Part shown: positions 9,415-18,617 of the stretch, piece by piece
Layout: each line of letters opens with the position of its first letter
Numbering within the stretch: position 1 is the first letter of the stretch
DNA from: Phycisphaerales bacterium
GTDB taxonomy: Bacteria; Planctomycetota; Phycisphaerae; Phycisphaerales; UBA1924
Assembly (NCBI GenBank): GCA_019744815.1
Contig: JAIEUA010000009.1
Span: forward strand, 122,003-186,002
DNA: 64,000 bases
Direction of reading: 5' to 3'
Translations under genes and position numbers: made by a program
Notes under the pieces: model-generated
The model's database searches: none
The model's input: the letters and a program-made list of their open reading frames with translations, nothing else
Told to the model about the DNA's origin: nothing

Positions 9415-10485
9415 TCAGTTGCAGATCAACCCGTCGTACGAAACGGCGAAGATCTGGAAGTCGAGGTCATCGACAAACCCGTCTTTGTTGAAGTCGGCCG
9501 GGCAGCCCTGGGGCATCGCGGGGTCGGCGCAGTCGAGGATGTTGTACGCCGGGGAGAAGACCTGGAAGTCCAGGTCGTCGACGCCGCAGTCGGGGACGAG
9601 GTTGGCCGGGCAGTTGGTGTTGAAACCGGTGATGACGATGAGGCGGTTGCCGCTGAAGGTCGAGAAGACAAAGTGCCCGGTGCGGGGGTCCCGGGTGCCG
9701 CCCTCAGGTCCGCCGAAGCCGGTGAGCAGGGTGCGTTTGGAGGCGAGCACGGGATCGCCGTTGGAATCGAGATCGAAGACCTCGATCTTGCCGCTGCCGT
9801 AGTCGCTGATGAGGACCGAGTGCTTGGTGAAGCCCGGATTGCCGGGCTGCACGAAGACGATGCCCTCGGGCGCGATCGGGTTGATATTGATGATGGAGTT
9901 GGCGGGGCCGAGGATGTCGTAGGTGCCGTTGCCGTCGGCGACGTAGTTGATGTCGGCCCACAGACGAGAGTTGTACGACAGGACCTTCAGGCGCCCGGCG
10001 CCGGGATAGCCAGGGGGGACGAACTGCAACGAGCCGGTGGAGCCGGCGAAGATCGACGCGAGCGGCGTGTCCTTGCTGGGCGTGGTCTGGCCCGGCTTGA
10101 TCTGACCGATGGCGTGGTTGCTGTAGCGGGTGAAGAAGAGCACGTTGCCGGGGCCGTACGTCAGCCCGCCGTCGATGTTGGGTGCGTCGGCGAACTTGGT
10201 CGCGTTGCCGACGAAGCCGTTGATGATGCCCTCGCTGTCGCGCGTGACCCGAATGGAGTAGACCGCGGCTCCGGAGGAGTTGGCGGCTCCGCCGATGAGC
10301 AAGAGGTCGGGGTCGTCGTACTTGAAGCACACGCCGCCGTAGGAACCGGGCACGCCCGGGATCGAGCCCACGTTGCGGATGTTGTAGCACCCGCCGAAGT
10401 CGGGGTTGATGGTCTGGCCCTGTGCGGTGCTCGCGACCACGGCCGTGGTGGCCGCGACGAATCCGGCGCGAATCATGATCTGCAT
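9415..10485 (-). CDS. Secreted protein with C-terminal GC-type dockerin-like repeats
   Basis: A 356-residue secreted protein. The N-terminus (MQIMIRAGFVAATTAVVAS, then AQGQ) is a signal peptide. The middle is beta-rich, with glycine and aspartate turns resembling a beta-propeller of the SMP-30/NHL sort (phrases such as DGGLTYGPGNVLFFTRYSNH). The last 65 residues hold two dockerin-like calcium-loop repeats: a degenerate one around DCGVDDLDFQVFSPAYN and a canonical one with NKDGFVDDLDFQIF, each preceded by a Cys-Pro-Ala motif. The repeat pair is typical of Phycisphaerae exported proteins; no cohesin partner is visible here. The ligand or substrate is unknown. Confidence 0.8.
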   Translation of the reverse strand: MQIMIRAGFVAATTAVVASTAQGQTINPDFGGCYNIRNVGSIPGVPGSYGGVCFKYDDPDLLLIGGAANSSGAAVYSIRVTRDSEGIINGFVGNATKFADAPNIDGGLTYGPGNVLFFTRYSNHAIGQIKPGQTTPSKDTPLASIFAGSTGSLQFVPPGYPGAGRLKVLSYNSRLWADINYVADGNGTYDILGPANSIININPIAPEGIVFVQPGNPGFTKHSVLISDYGSGKIEVFDLDSNGDPVLASKRTLLTGFGGPEGGTRDPRTGHFVFSTFSGNRLIVITGFNTNCPANLVPDCGVDDLDFQVFSPAYNILDCADPAMPQGCPADFNKDGFVDDLDFQIFAVSYDGLICN

Positions 10486-10674
10486 GTGAACTCCACTTTC
10501 CCCGTCCGGCGGCGGACCGCGGCGGTATCAACTATTCTGTCAGCGTTACGCCACGCCGCAAGCTGAAAAGTCTGTCGATGTCGAGATCGTCTCAGCGTTT
10601 TCGGACCAAGATGGTGTCCCTAGAGCCCGCGTCACGAACCTCAACGGCCACCCCCGCCCCCTCTGGAAGCCCCC

Positions 10675-11937
10675 ATGGAACTCGCTTCGCTCCAGTCCTT
10701 TATGCACGCCCGCGGCATCGACGCCTGGCTGCTCCACGACTTCCGCAACTCCAACGCCGTCTTTCTGAGGCTCTTTCCTCATGCGGCCTCCGATGGTTCC
10801 CCGGGCAAGCGGCACGTGACGCGACGAGCCTTTGCGGTCGTCCCCTCAAGAGGGGAGCCGCGACTGATCGTCCAGTCCCTCGACGAGGGCGCGTTCGCCA
10901 CCAGCGCGAGCACAAAGGCTTTGCCCCGGAGCGTGTACTCCGGCTGGCGCGATCTGCACGCGACACTCGCGAAGGAACTCGGTGCGTTCGGCCGCGTCGC
11001 GATGGACTACTCGCCCGGCGACTCGCTGCCGGTGATGGACATCGCGCCCGGCGGCGTGGTGGAGATGGTGCGGGCCTTGGGCGTGGAAGTCGTGTCGAGC
11101 GCCAACCTCGTCCAGGTCTCGGCCGCACGGTGGGGGAGTGCGGCACGGGAGCAGCACGCCGTCGCCAGCAAGCACTGCGGCGAGATCATGCCCGGCGCGT
11201 TCGCGTTGATCCGCGAGCACATCAAGGGCGGCAAGGAGATCTACGAGCTCGACGTGGCCAAGCACATCCGCGCCGAGTTTCAGAACCGCGGCCTGGAGTG
11301 GCCCGACGGCCCGATCGTCAGCGTGAACGCACACGCCGCCGACCCGCACTACGAACCCACCGAGCGCACCCCGACGAAGATTCAGAAGGGCGATTGGGTG
11401 CTGATCGATCTGTGGGCGCGGGTGAAGGCAAGCCGCGGCGAAGAGAACGTGTATTCAGATATCACATGGACCGGGTACGTCGGCAGCCAGATCCCCAAGG
11501 GCATGCGGCGGATCTTCGACAGCGTCCGCAACGCCCGCGACGCAGCCGTGAAAGTGGCGCAGGAGTCGTGGAAGGCCGGCAAGGCCGTCCAGGGCTGGCA
11601 GCTCGACGACGCCGCTCGCGGCGTCTTCGAGCGCGACGGTCTCATCCAGCATGTGAAGCACCGCACCGGTCACAGCCTCAGCCCCGGCGCGATGGTCCAC
11701 GGCATGGGGATGAACCTCGATAACTTCGAAACGCACGACACCCGAGAGATGCTGGCCGACACCGGGTTCACGATCGAGCCCGGGCTGTACCTGTCGAAGG
11801 AGGCCGCGGAAAAAGAGTGCGGCCCGGGCACGCCAAGCTTCGGGGTGCGGAACGAGATCAATATCTATGTGGATGAGAAGTCGGGGCCGGTGGTGACGAG
11901 CTGCGTTCAGGACGAGCCCGTGCTGCTGATCGACTAG
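10675..11937 (+). CDS. M24-family metallopeptidase (Xaa-Pro aminopeptidase-like)
   Basis: A 420-residue cytoplasmic pita-bread-fold peptidase related to Xaa-Pro aminopeptidases and prolidase. It has a creatinase-type N-terminal domain (residues 1-150) and a catalytic domain with all five dinuclear metal ligands: D245 (in LIDLWA), D262 (SDITW), H333 (RTGHSLS), E368 (TIEPGLY) and E394 (VRNEINIY). It begins 189 bases from the divergent dockerin gene. The exact peptide substrate cannot be read from sequence. Confidence 0.9.
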   Translation: MELASLQSFMHARGIDAWLLHDFRNSNAVFLRLFPHAASDGSPGKRHVTRRAFAVVPSRGEPRLIVQSLDEGAFATSASTKALPRSVYSGWRDLHATLAKELGAFGRVAMDYSPGDSLPVMDIAPGGVVEMVRALGVEVVSSANLVQVSAARWGSAAREQHAVASKHCGEIMPGAFALIREHIKGGKEIYELDVAKHIRAEFQNRGLEWPDGPIVSVNAHAADPHYEPTERTPTKIQKGDWVLIDLWARVKASRGEENVYSDITWTGYVGSQIPKGMRRIFDSVRNARDAAVKVAQESWKAGKAVQGWQLDDAARGVFERDGLIQHVKHRTGHSLSPGAMVHGMGMNLDNFETHDTREMLADTGFTIEPGLYLSKEAAEKECGPGTPSFGVRNEINIYVDEKSGPVVTSCVQDEPVLLID

Positions 11938-12208
11938 CCCCGCGAATCGCGCGGCCCAAACCGGTTCGCCGCCGAGGCTACGCAATCTCACCAAATACGG
12001 ATAATCGGCTCCGCTTTAAAAAGCGGCAAAGTGGCCCCTCCCGTGTGAAGCCGGCGACCTTTTATCGCGCTGCAGATGTCCGGGAGACCGGAAAGGGCCA
12101 AATTTCCCTATTCGGATGAGAATGCCTCTATTAGGACGCCGACTCGTGGCTCCAGCCGCGGGTCGCAGGGTGCGAGCGCGGACCAGTTTCGAATCCGGAG
12201 AGGCTGAC
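11938..12208. other. Leader region of the carbonic anhydrase-chemoreceptor gene
   Basis: A 271-base gap with no convincing ORF. It holds a small perfect hairpin CCGCTTTAAAAAGCGG (about 12011-12026) and, next to the start codon at 12209, the ribosome site GGAGAGG (12197-12203). No known riboswitch was recognised. Confidence 0.4.
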
Positions 12209-15175
12209 ATGCACATTCGAACCGCGTTGTTGTCTTCGTTGGTCCTGAGCACGATCGCACTGGCGGGAGAGGTCCCGAGTCCGGCGGAGGCGTTGGCGCG
12301 GCTGAAGGAAGGCAACGCCCGATTCGCCTCGGGCAAGGCCAACAACCCCAACACCGGCGCGGACCGGATCGCAGAGACCTCGAAGGGTCAGCACCCGTTC
12401 GCCGCGGTGCTCGGCTGCGCCGACTCGCGCGTTCCCGTCGAGCGCGTGTTCGATCAAGGCATCGGCGACGTCTTCACGGTGCGGGTCGCGGGCAACGTGG
12501 CCAAGGTCGATGAGATCGGCTCCGTCGAGTACGCCGCCGGGCACATGAACGTGCCCCTGCTGGTCGTGCTGGGTCACACCAAGTGCGGCGCGGTGACGGC
12601 CGTCGTCAACAACGCCAAGGTCGGCGGGAGCATCCCCGGCCTGGTGTCGAACATCGTGCCCGCGGTCGAGGCGGCCCGGCACGAGCACCCCGACGCCAAG
12701 GGTGAGGCGATCATCCCGTTCGCGATCGAGGCGAACGTCTTTGAGACCATCAAGACCATGCTGGTGACCAGCGAGGAGCTGCGTCACCTCGTTCATGAGG
12801 GCAAGATGCAGATCGTCGGCGGCGTGTACGACATCGCCGACGGGAAGGTGAAGTGGCTGGGCGAGCACCCGGACCAGTCGAGCCTGCTCAACGCTCCGGC
12901 CGAGCACGAGGAGGAGAAGAGCACCGCGTCGGCCGACTCGGGCAAGGAAGAGCCCGCGAGCGACAAGAGCGAAACCCACGCCGAAGCCGCGAACGCAGCG
13001 GCGATCACGTCGAACGGCACCTTCGCGGCGCCGGCGCTGAAGCTGCCGGAGCTGCCTGAGTACGGCCCGGAGCACGGCAAGGCGGCCGCGGTCGAACATG
13101 TGGACGATCAGGAAACGACCTCCAACACGACCACCATGCTGTTCGGCGGGAGCGCCGCCGCGATGGTGGCCCTGACGCTGGGCCTGGCCTTCGCGTTGAG
13201 CAGCATCCGCCGCTCCGACGGCAGCACCGTGCGGGGAATGACGCTGGGCACCAAGCTCTCGCTGGGATTCGGCGGCATGGCGGCCATGATCATGGTGGTG
13301 GCCACCGTGTCGGTGAGCGGCGAGACCAAGCTGGCGAACGCCACGGTGACGGTGGCGGGCCTGGCCGAGAAGAACGCTTTGAGCAACAAGGTGAGCGAGG
13401 ACCTCGGACGTCTGCGGGTCAGCCTGCGTGACTTCCTGATGAGCAACAAGGGCGAGGACGTGCAGAAGTGCTCCGACGCCGCGGCCACGCTGCACGCGCG
13501 CTTGCAGGAGGCCGAGAAGTCGTTCCAGGTTCCCGCCCGCGCCACGATCGTCAAGCAGCTCGCCGGAGCGGCCAAGGAGTACGACGTCGGCGCGAATCGG
13601 ATCATCGATCTGATCGCGCAGCGCAACGGCGTGATCGACTCCCAGATCGGGCCGACGGCGGCGCGTGCGTCGGCGCTGCTCGAGATGATCAGCGAGACCG
13701 CCCGCAAGGACGGCGATCTGAAGGTGGCCAACGAGGCCGGGCGCATGGGCATGGACCTGATGAAGGCTCGCCTCAGCTTCTTCAAGTTCCTGCGCTCGCA
13801 CAACCACGCCGACAGCGACTCGGCGCAGGCCGCGATCGAGCAGGGCTCGAAGGAGATTGGCGAGCTCGAGAAGATCGTCAAGAACCCCAAGCGCAAGGCC
13901 GCTCTGGCCGAGGTGAAGCAGGCGTTCGCGTTCTACTCCGATCGCGTCGGCGAGGCGCTCAAGCTCGCCGCCCAGCGCGATGAGGTGTGGAAGTCGATGC
14001 TGACCGAGATCGGACCGAAGATCGTGACGGCGTCGGCGGATCTCGAGAAGTCGATCAGCGGCTCGACCCGCGAGGCGATCACGACCGCCGCCGCGGTGTC
14101 GACCGCGACGCGGTTCCAGACCATTCTGCTCGTGGCGGTGGTGGTGGCTGCCGCCGGCTCGATGAGCTTCTTCCTGGTCCGGGGCATGCTGCGGGCTACC
14201 TCGCAGGTGCTCGGACAGCTCGGCCGCGTCGCCGATGGCGACCTGACCGGCCCCACACTCAACAGCACGGCCAGCGATGAACTGGGCGAGCTCTCTCGCG
14301 CGACGGACCGCATGAGCGTGTCGCTCAAGCAGCTGATCGGCGAGGTCTCGGGCTCGACCCGGGACGTGGCGGCCGCCGCCACCGAGATCGCCGCAAGCTC
14401 CGAGGAGATGGCGACGGGCATGCGCAAGCAGCAGGACCAGGCCACGCAGGTCTCGGCCGCGATCGAGGAGATGTCGTCGTCGGTGTCGGAGGTGGCCCGC
14501 AAGTCGTCGGAGGCGGCGGCCAACGCGTCGCAGTCGGGCGAGAAGGCCACGCAGGGCGCCGGCGTGGTCGCCAACACCGTGACCGAGATGAAGGCGATCG
14601 CCGAGCAGGTGCAGGAATCGGCCCGGGCGATCGGCGAGCTGGGCAAGAAGTCCGAACAGATCGGGCAGATCATCGGCGTCATCAACGACATCGCGGAGCA
14701 GACCAACTTGCTCGCTCTCAACGCGGCGATCGAGGCCGCAAGGGCGGGCGAGCACGGCAAGGGCTTCGCGGTGGTCGCCGACGAGGTGCGGAAGCTGGCC
14801 GAGCGGACCACGACCGCGACCGAGCAGGTCTCGGCGAGCATCCGCGAGATCCAGACCGAGACCTCGACGGCGGTCACGCAGATCGAGAGCGGCTCCAAGC
14901 GGGTGAGCACCGGCGTCGCGTTGGCCAACTCGGCCGGCGAGTCGCTGCACGCGATCGTGGACGGGTCGAAGAACGTGAACGGGATGATCACCGCGATCGC
15001 GGCGGCCGCCGAGCAGCAGTCGTCGGCGAGCGAGGAGATCGCCCGCAGCATGGAGTCGATCAGCGCGGTCACCAAGGAATCGACGCAGGGCGCCGAGCAG
15101 GCGGCCCAGGCGGCGACGCAGCTGAGCCAGCAGGCCGAGAAGCTGCAGGCGATGGTGGCGAAGTTCCGGGTGTAA
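12209..15175 (+). CDS. Secreted beta-carbonic anhydrase fused to a methyl-accepting chemotaxis protein
   Basis: A 988-residue fusion. Residues 1-20 form a signal peptide. Residues about 22-250 are a beta-carbonic anhydrase with the zinc ligands C70, H123 and C126 and the D72-R74 dyad ([15 protein letters not shown]), so the active site looks complete. After a Glu/Ala/Ser-rich linker come a membrane helix (about 311-333), a short loop, a second helix (about 352-371), an all-helical sensor region of about 265 residues resembling the HBM/4HB class, a third helix (about 637-658), HAMP, and a methyl-accepting signalling domain. The signalling tip (about 827-868: [19 protein letters not shown]) is canonical. 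The enzyme should sit in the periplasm, tethered to a chemoreceptor. Start ATG 12209 has GGAGAGG upstream; a longer frame from 12116 would bury the signal peptide. No che genes are adjacent. Confidence 0.93.
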   Translation: MHIRTALLSSLVLSTIALAGEVPSPAEALARLKEGNARFASGKANNPNTGADRIAETSKGQHPFAAVLGCADSRVPVERVFDQGIGDVFTVRVAGNVAKVDEIGSVEYAAGHMNVPLLVVLGHTKCGAVTAVVNNAKVGGSIPGLVSNIVPAVEAARHEHPDAKGEAIIPFAIEANVFETIKTMLVTSEELRHLVHEGKMQIVGGVYDIADGKVKWLGEHPDQSSLLNAPAEHEEEKSTASADSGKEEPASDKSETHAEAANAAAITSNGTFAAPALKLPELPEYGPEHGKAAAVEHVDDQETTSNTTTMLFGGSAAAMVALTLGLAFALSSIRRSDGSTVRGMTLGTKLSLGFGGMAAMIMVVATVSVSGETKLANATVTVAGLAEKNALSNKVSEDLGRLRVSLRDFLMSNKGEDVQKCSDAAATLHARLQEAEKSFQVPARATIVKQLAGAAKEYDVGANRIIDLIAQRNGVIDSQIGPTAARASALLEMISETARKDGDLKVANEAGRMGMDLMKARLSFFKFLRSHNHADSDSAQAAIEQGSKEIGELEKIVKNPKRKAALAEVKQAFAFYSDRVGEALKLAAQRDEVWKSMLTEIGPKIVTASADLEKSISGSTREAITTAAAVSTATRFQTILLVAVVVAAAGSMSFFLVRGMLRATSQVLGQLGRVADGDLTGPTLNSTASDELGELSRATDRMSVSLKQLIGEVSGSTRDVAAAATEIAASSEEMATGMRKQQDQATQVSAAIEEMSSSVSEVARKSSEAAANASQSGEKATQGAGVVANTVTEMKAIAEQVQESARAIGELGKKSEQIGQIIGVINDIAEQTNLLALNAAIEAARAGEHGKGFAVVADEVRKLAERTTTATEQVSASIREIQTETSTAVTQIESGSKRVSTGVALANSAGESLHAIVDGSKNVNGMITAIAAAAEQQSSASEEIARSMESISAVTKESTQGAEQAAQAATQLSQQAEKLQAMVAKFRV

Positions 15176-15334
15176 GACTCGGGAAGCAACGTGATACCCA
15201 AGGCCCGGGCGAAAGCCCGTGCTTTTTCGTTGGTCGCGATCGATGCGGCCGGCGAAGGCGCAGGGCGGCCCTCGCGCCGGCGTTGCGGTGGTTGTTGGTT
15301 GGGGGTGGGGTGGGGTTGGTTGTGGGTGAGCCTG

Positions 15335-16096
15335 TCAGGGTGCGCCGGCAGGAGCGCACGAGGGAGCGTCTCGCGCTCGGGACGGCGCGCTGTGGTCGCG
15401 GTGTCTTGCGCCGCTATGGGAGGTGGAGGTGGAGGTGGAGGCGGGGAGATCGCGGGCGTCGGTGGTGATGGTGGATGGGGGTTGGAGGTCCGATGCGTCC
15501 GCCCACTCACTTGTTTGGCCTGAGGCCGAGCTGTCCGCTCCCTCCGCCTGGTGCTGGGGCGGGGCGAGGAGGCGCGTGACGGGCGCGGTGGGTGGGGTTG
15601 TGGGGGTGGGGGTGGCGGCTGTGTTGTTGGGCGCGGTGGTGGCCCCACGCTTGCGCGTGGGGTTCGTTGTGAGCTGCGACGTGACGATGCGGGGGGTGAA
15701 GTTCGCGACCTTGAAGAGCTGGGCGGCGGCGCGGCGCGCGGACTCCTGGTGGATGAGATCTTCGCGGCGGTTCTTGGGGGTGTCGCGGCGGACGGCGATG
15801 GTGGTGTCGCTGATGTAGCGGTCGAGGATCAGAGACAGGGCGTGCACGCACTTGTCGAGCTGGGCGGTGGCGGCGAGTCGGCCGCGGCGGGCGTTGGCGA
15901 GCTCGGCTTGGGCGAGGATCTCGATGGCGTCGTCGCTGGCGAGATACACGGTCAACGCGGCGACGGAGGAGCGGAGGGCTTCGGCGATGTCTTCGAGGCT
16001 GCAGTCGGCGCGCTGGAGGAGATCGAGGAGCAGTTGCTGCTGAGGCGCGGTGGGTCGGAAGATGTCACAACGTTCGATCCGCTCCACGACCCCCAC
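15335..16096 (-). CDS. Protein of unknown function with low-complexity tail
   Basis: Not recognised. The first part of the frame (around PQQQLLLDLLQRADCSLEDI to AQLFKVANF) reads as a compact helical domain of about 130 residues, possibly a helix-turn-helix. The following roughly 115 residues are Pro/Thr/Ser/Ala-rich and low in complexity. A dispersed palindrome is translated in frame within the tail (giving NPTRKRGA). No ATG is available near the conserved part; GTG codons at 16096 and 16087 are possible starts. The frame is open to 16408, but that extension crosses another palindrome and looks non-coding. The 3' half may not be truly coding. Confidence 0.45.
   Translation of the reverse strand: MGVVERIERCDIFRPTAPQQQLLLDLLQRADCSLEDIAEALRSSVAALTVYLASDDAIEILAQAELANARRGRLAATAQLDKCVHALSLILDRYISDTTIAVRRDTPKNRREDLIHQESARRAAAQLFKVANFTPRIVTSQLTTNPTRKRGATTAPNNTAATPTPTTPPTAPVTRLLAPPQHQAEGADSSASGQTSEWADASDLQPPSTITTDARDLPASTSTSTSHSGARHRDHSAPSRARDAPSCAPAGAP
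15643..15662. repeat. Dispersed palindrome (NPTRKRG-type), inside the tail of the hypothetical gene
   Basis: Perfect hairpin CCCCACGC-TTGC-GCGTGGGG (8-base-pair stem, 4-base loop). Read on the minus strand in frame it gives the peptide NPTRKRGA, a phrase that recurs in many planctomycete ORFs because of such repeats. Confidence 0.6.
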
Positions 16097-16467
16097 CCCC
16101 GCTTCATCGAGCCCTGCCGGAGCTCGGTGCTGCTGTTCATCTACTTCTCTGCGTTCGTCTCGCGAGATTGTCTCACGGATCGCGGGGATGAAGCAAGGGA
16201 TGGGGAGAGGTTGCGAGGGGAAAAGATGCGGGAGCGTCACGGATGGGCGCACAACGACGACGTTGTGCGCGCGGGGAAGGAAACAAACCCAAGGACACGA
16301 CCCCACGGGCTGGGGCCCGTGGGCTTTGGTGGTGGGACAGAGGCGAGGGTTGTTGAGATGGGTGGCGCGCTGCAGAAAACCACGTTTGGTGATCTGGCAG
16401 CGAACCATGCCGCTCGTTCAGGGCAACGAGTGGTGGTACGGGTGTGGGTGGTGGCACCTGCCCCCGA
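16097..16467. other. Intergenic stretch with one palindrome
   Basis: There is no convincing gene between the hypothetical protein and the NAD-kinase-like gene. The only structure seen is the hairpin at 16302-16323. Confidence 0.4.
16302..16323. repeat. Intergenic palindrome CCCACGGGC/GCCCGTGGG
   Basis: A 9-base-pair perfect stem (16302-16310 with 16315-16323) and a TGGG loop. It may be a dispersed planctomycete repeat, or a weak terminator for the minus-strand NAD-kinase-like gene, though no T-run follows. Confidence 0.5.
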
Positions 16468-17460
16468 CTAGACGTGGCCTGTCGATCGCTCAGTTGATGT
16501 GACAGGTCTGGGTTGAACAAGATGCAGCGTCTGTTCCGCGACGGTGATGCGAACGGACTGACCGCTCACGAACTCGAGACGATCCGTCTCGATGCCATCA
16601 GCAAAGATGGTGCCGCCGTCGCCCATCTCGGAGATGATCTCGACCCAGGCGTCGTGTTCAATGATGCCACGGCGTAACGAGGTTCCGGTGCTGACGGACG
16701 GGAACGGCTCGCGGACAAACCACGCCAGGCGTGGGTCCTCGGGATCGGGCAGGGGGTCTTTGCTCCGAAGCTGAGCCGAGATGGAACGGGCCCATCCTGT
16801 GCACCCGGTGCCCGTCGAACAGATGACTCCGGACGATGACTGCTTCTCTTCACGCGGCTTCCCGGCGTCGGCAAGACGAAGGCGGTAGCGAGCAGACTGA
16901 TGGGTGCGATGGCCGACGAAGACTTCGTTGAGCGACAGAAGCCGCTGCCCGTCTTCACGGGTCGCTGCGGCCATGGCGCGGTGTTGCACACGGAATCGAT
17001 CATCGCGGCGGTCGAGCCAGGCGATCAATTTCGGCATGGTGACCGGGGCGTGCACGCAGAGCACGCCGTCGTAGGACTCCGGATCGGGGTTGATGCCCAG
17101 AACAAGCTGTCCGGAGAGGTACTTCGCGGTGTTCGGCACTAAGCCGTCCTGGCCCACGATGACGATCACATCATCGTCTGCGAAAAGGAATCGCTCGAGA
17201 TCATCGCGGGAAACCCGAGCCCGTCTCCGATCTGGTTCGATCGCTTCAACGACGGCGTTCAATGCGGCTTCCAGAAGATCGTGAGCGCGAACGACCGGTT
17301 CGATCGGCTGTCCGCGGCTCCTGAGGTAGTACTCGGTTTGGCCGAACGTGCCGTGACGTTCGAGGAGTTGGGTCAGGAGCGAGGGGCGAGACACGATGAC
17401 GAGCCGCTGCTTGGCGGTCTGGGGCGGTCGCGTCTGGTCATCACGTGCGACGTGGATCAT
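16468..17460 (-). CDS. NAD kinase-like protein with altered GGDG motif
   Basis: A 330-residue protein of the NAD/diacylglycerol kinase fold. NAD kinases phosphorylate NAD(H) to NADP(H). The nucleotide motif normally written GGDGT appears as GQDGL (G103-Q104-D105-G106). The NE motif is present (LNEVFVG, N178-E179), as is the glycine/threonine motif STGTGCTGW (215-223). The segment after the first domain reads LGINPDPESYDGVL instead of the usual NTG-rich loop. The ATG overlaps the stop of the SPFH gene by 4 bases, so the two are translationally coupled. It may be a divergent kinase or a nucleotide-binding regulator of the SPFH assembly. Confidence 0.78.
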   Translation of the reverse strand: MIHVARDDQTRPPQTAKQRLVIVSRPSLLTQLLERHGTFGQTEYYLRSRGQPIEPVVRAHDLLEAALNAVVEAIEPDRRRARVSRDDLERFLFADDDVIVIVGQDGLVPNTAKYLSGQLVLGINPDPESYDGVLCVHAPVTMPKLIAWLDRRDDRFRVQHRAMAAATREDGQRLLSLNEVFVGHRTHQSARYRLRLADAGKPREEKQSSSGVICSTGTGCTGWARSISAQLRSKDPLPDPEDPRLAWFVREPFPSVSTGTSLRRGIIEHDAWVEIISEMGDGGTIFADGIETDRLEFVSGQSVRITVAEQTLHLVQPRPVTSTERSTGHV

Positions 17461-18497
17461 TTCCCCGCTCGGTTCCGGAGCAGAGAGGTGAGGCCTTCAC
17501 CGAGCATGTCGGGCGTGATGTTCAGGTGATGGATGGACTCGACCTTGTCGAGACCGGCGCGGACCGCGAACCCTATTGCGACCGCGGGCTCTACGCCTCT
17601 CCAGGCGTTGATGCGAGCCGATTCGCTGGCGGCGTCGGCTTCTCCGATGGCCCGACGCGCGTCGGCGTCGGCGGCGGATTTCATGCGCACGTCGCGGGCG
17701 TACGACTCCGCCGCGAGGGCCGCCAGGGAGGCATCCGCCTCGGCCTTGGCTTGCTGTCGCTCGTTCTGAGTCTTGACTTCCAGCATCGCGTTTGCGGCGG
17801 TGCGGGCGATGAGATCCTCTTGGCGGCGAGCGATCTCGATCTGGGTGGCGAGTTCGTTCTCCTTGATGGCTCGTTCCTTCTCGACGGCCAGGGCGCGTCT
17901 CTGAAAGACGGCTTCGTCGGCCTTCTGTTGCAAGGATTCGCGGGTTGGCGCCTCGATCGCCTTTGCGAGTTCCGGGGTGGTGGTCAGGGCGACCACCTGC
18001 ACGCCGACGACGTTCAAGCCCATCTCCCTGACCGCGTTGTCAGCCGCGAGCAGGTCGTTGATCGCGCGGCGGATGCGATCGGCGCCCGTCCGGGCTGCTT
18101 CGATGATGGTGACGCCCGCGAGGTACTCGCGTGCGGCGGGTCGCGCCTTCATGGCCCAGAAGTCGTCGAGTTTCTCGAGCGGTTTGTCGATCCAAGATCC
18201 GCTGTCGAGCGAGATCGAGAAGTTCACACGCTGGGCCGCTCGCTGCGGGTCGACGAACCGGTACTGCACGACGCACTGGACGCCGGCTTCCTGGAAGTCC
18301 GCGGTTCGTTCCTTGAGCAGGAATGTGGTCTCGCAGTCTTCGGTGGGCACCTTCGCGATCGCGGCGGACAGCGGGTTGAACCAGTACGCAAGGCCGTGGC
18401 CCTTTCGAACCAGTTGGCCGCGCTTGTAGTGCAGCAGGAACTCGTTGGATTGGGCCCGGATGTGGCGAAGGAAACCGAACTTTGAAAGCGTCGTCAT
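17457..18497 (-). CDS. SPFH/prohibitin-domain protein
   Basis: A 346-residue SPFH (stomatin/prohibitin/flotillin/HflK) protein. The SPFH core occupies about residues 10-190, followed by a long Glu/Ala/Arg-rich coiled coil (about 190-300) and a C-terminal segment ending in glycine/arginine. There is no hydrophobic N-terminal anchor, unlike most stomatins, so membrane association would be peripheral or through partners. ATG 18497 is preferred, with a GAGGG ribosome site; the open frame extends 24 codons further. It overlaps by 4 bases the NAD-kinase-like gene downstream, making a two-gene operon. Role inferred only as an oligomeric scaffold. Confidence 0.85.
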   Translation of the reverse strand: MTTLSKFGFLRHIRAQSNEFLLHYKRGQLVRKGHGLAYWFNPLSAAIAKVPTEDCETTFLLKERTADFQEAGVQCVVQYRFVDPQRAAQRVNFSISLDSGSWIDKPLEKLDDFWAMKARPAAREYLAGVTIIEAARTGADRIRRAINDLLAADNAVREMGLNVVGVQVVALTTTPELAKAIEAPTRESLQQKADEAVFQRRALAVEKERAIKENELATQIEIARRQEDLIARTAANAMLEVKTQNERQQAKAEADASLAALAAESYARDVRMKSAADADARRAIGEADAASESARINAWRGVEPAVAIGFAVRAGLDKVESIHHLNITPDMLGEGLTSLLRNRAGK

Positions 18498-18617
18498 AGC
18501 ACCCTCGTCGCGGCGCGAGCGATTGGTCGCGTCGCTGCGTGGGAGTGTACCAAATGAAGTATGCGTCAACGCCAGCGTTGATCGCGCGGCGTGGACAGCA
18601 TGCGAGGTGACAACGTG

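Noticed and set aside
12180..12200. A GTTTCGAATCC stretch resembling a tRNA T-arm
   Set aside because: No acceptor stem or anticodon arm can be built around it.
12131..14950. A 939-codon open frame on the minus strand across the carbonic anhydrase-chemoreceptor gene
   Set aside because: It is the antisense shadow of a high-GC gene; its translation is Arg/His/Gly/Leu-biased with no motifs, whereas the plus-strand protein is fully recognisable.
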